Shown here piece after piece: positions 63,476-64,000 of a stretch of DNA of 64,000 bases (the stretch's first letter is position 1; each line of letters begins with the position of its first letter). A program made the position numbers and the translations under genes. The stretch comes from Diogma glabrata (taxonomy: Eukaryota > Arthropoda > Insecta > Diptera > Cylindrotomidae): positions 305,986,661-306,050,660 of the forward strand of contig OY856186.1 of assembly GCA_963693315.1 (NCBI GenBank), read 5' to 3'. The notes under the pieces are model-generated. The model did not search any database. It had not been told where the DNA came from and was given only the letters and a program-made list of their open reading frames with translations.

Positions 63476-64000
63476 TATTAATGACTAGGGGGTATCCCGC
63501 GGGCTTCGCTCCTCCTTTCCCTTTCAGAGTACAACATTTTGATTGAGGTATCCAGCTGTGATGTGAGGGATTCATTTTGGGATATTTTTTGAAGAATAAC
63601 GCCACTACAAATTTAAGTATTCATAATTTAAGTATTTATTTATTTATTTTGTTTAGTTTTCTTTGTGATAGAATATTATAAAATTAAATAATAATTTTTG
63701 TATAACAAAAAAAGGAAAAGAAAGTTTATTAGTAGTTTTTTTTAAATAAATTGTGAATTTATAACGTAAATGTTTTTGGGTTTTTCTTAATTGTTAAATA
63801 AGTGTTTAGTGTTTTTGTAGTTTCAGAGGAAAATAGAGTTATTTGGTGAACATTTTAATTGAAGGCCCCGTCCCACAACAAAATACTATAGCGCTGCGAG
63901 AAAGGTATCGTTATATTTTGTTTTAAATTTGTGATTAGTGGGTCTTGGATTTCAAGTGGTTATCGAAATTGTATTATAATAAATTACAATGGCTAACACA
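63476..64000. other. Non-coding end of window; possible element terminus
   Basis: GGGGGTATCCCGCGGGCTTCG (63488) and GGCCCCGTCCCACAACAAAA (63863) are GC-rich islands in AT-rich DNA. The latter resembles Harbinger-type ends (GGSCCYGTYC) but has no visible partner. An ATG with a good context (AATTACAATGGCTAAC) at 63990 may open a gene that runs out of the window. Confidence 0.3.

Overview
This 64-kb window is AT-rich eukaryotic DNA, almost certainly from an insect. The insect signs are a MADF/BESS-type protein, PIF/Harbinger, hAT and gypsy families in their arthropod forms, I-type and CR1/Jockey-group LINEs, short AT-rich introns and very high mobile-element density. I found no convincing host gene, no tRNA or rRNA, and no bacterial operon logic. 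The species cannot be named from the sequence.

Left part (1-24 kb): a decayed Harbinger element carries a multi-exon MADF/BESS gene (+) facing a HARBI1-like transposase (-). Its right flank is cut by a hAT element (2540-5743) with an 8-bp target duplication. That hAT element contains a TGGCCCA-rich repeat, a 0.8-kb near-perfect palindrome with a hammerhead-like motif in each arm, and a tyrosine-recombinase-like N-terminus. Next come the 5' leader of a gypsy-type retroelement (6.5-7.5 kb), a YqaJ-type nuclease gene split by a solo LTR, a hAT C-terminus, a second Harbinger transposase split by a solo LTR, then mostly non-coding DNA with small palindromic elements, a homopyrimidine tract, a fragment of a protein called here family Y, and an RTE-like tail.

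Middle part (24-50 kb) is a deep nest. A CR1/Jockey-group LINE (LINE A) is split at about 25126/45191 by a gypsy element. The 5' LTR of that gypsy element contains a solo LTR (LTR-x), which itself contains a full-length I-type LINE with two intact ORFs and a small hAT element. The gag gene is split by an intact full-length CR1/Jockey-group LINE. The pol gene is intact. The 3' half of LINE A is in turn split by an LTR and by another truncated LINE. A pair of 47-bp inverted ends at 24092 and 49632 may bound the whole nest.

Right part (49.6-64 kb): two genes of an unclassified mobile-element type, called Y and X here, lie in tandem on the + strand. Y is split by a truncated gypsy copy. X, which encodes a zinc-finger protein, is split by a solo LTR with TSD TGGT, and that LTR is split by a 5.3-kb fold-back element whose 1.2-1.3-kb inverted arms are built of about 142-bp tandem units and whose interior encodes a PIN/FEN-like protein. 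The window ends in a possible further Harbinger N-terminus.

The genes do not form a host pathway; nearly all are transposition machinery. Intact reading frames are limited to the I-type LINE, the CR1/Jockey-group LINE and the gypsy pol. The observation I rate highest is that the gypsy family carries, between its primer-binding site and gag, an accessory ORF followed by a dense cluster of UGUANAUA (Pumilio-type) motifs, and that both features are kept in two diverged copies.
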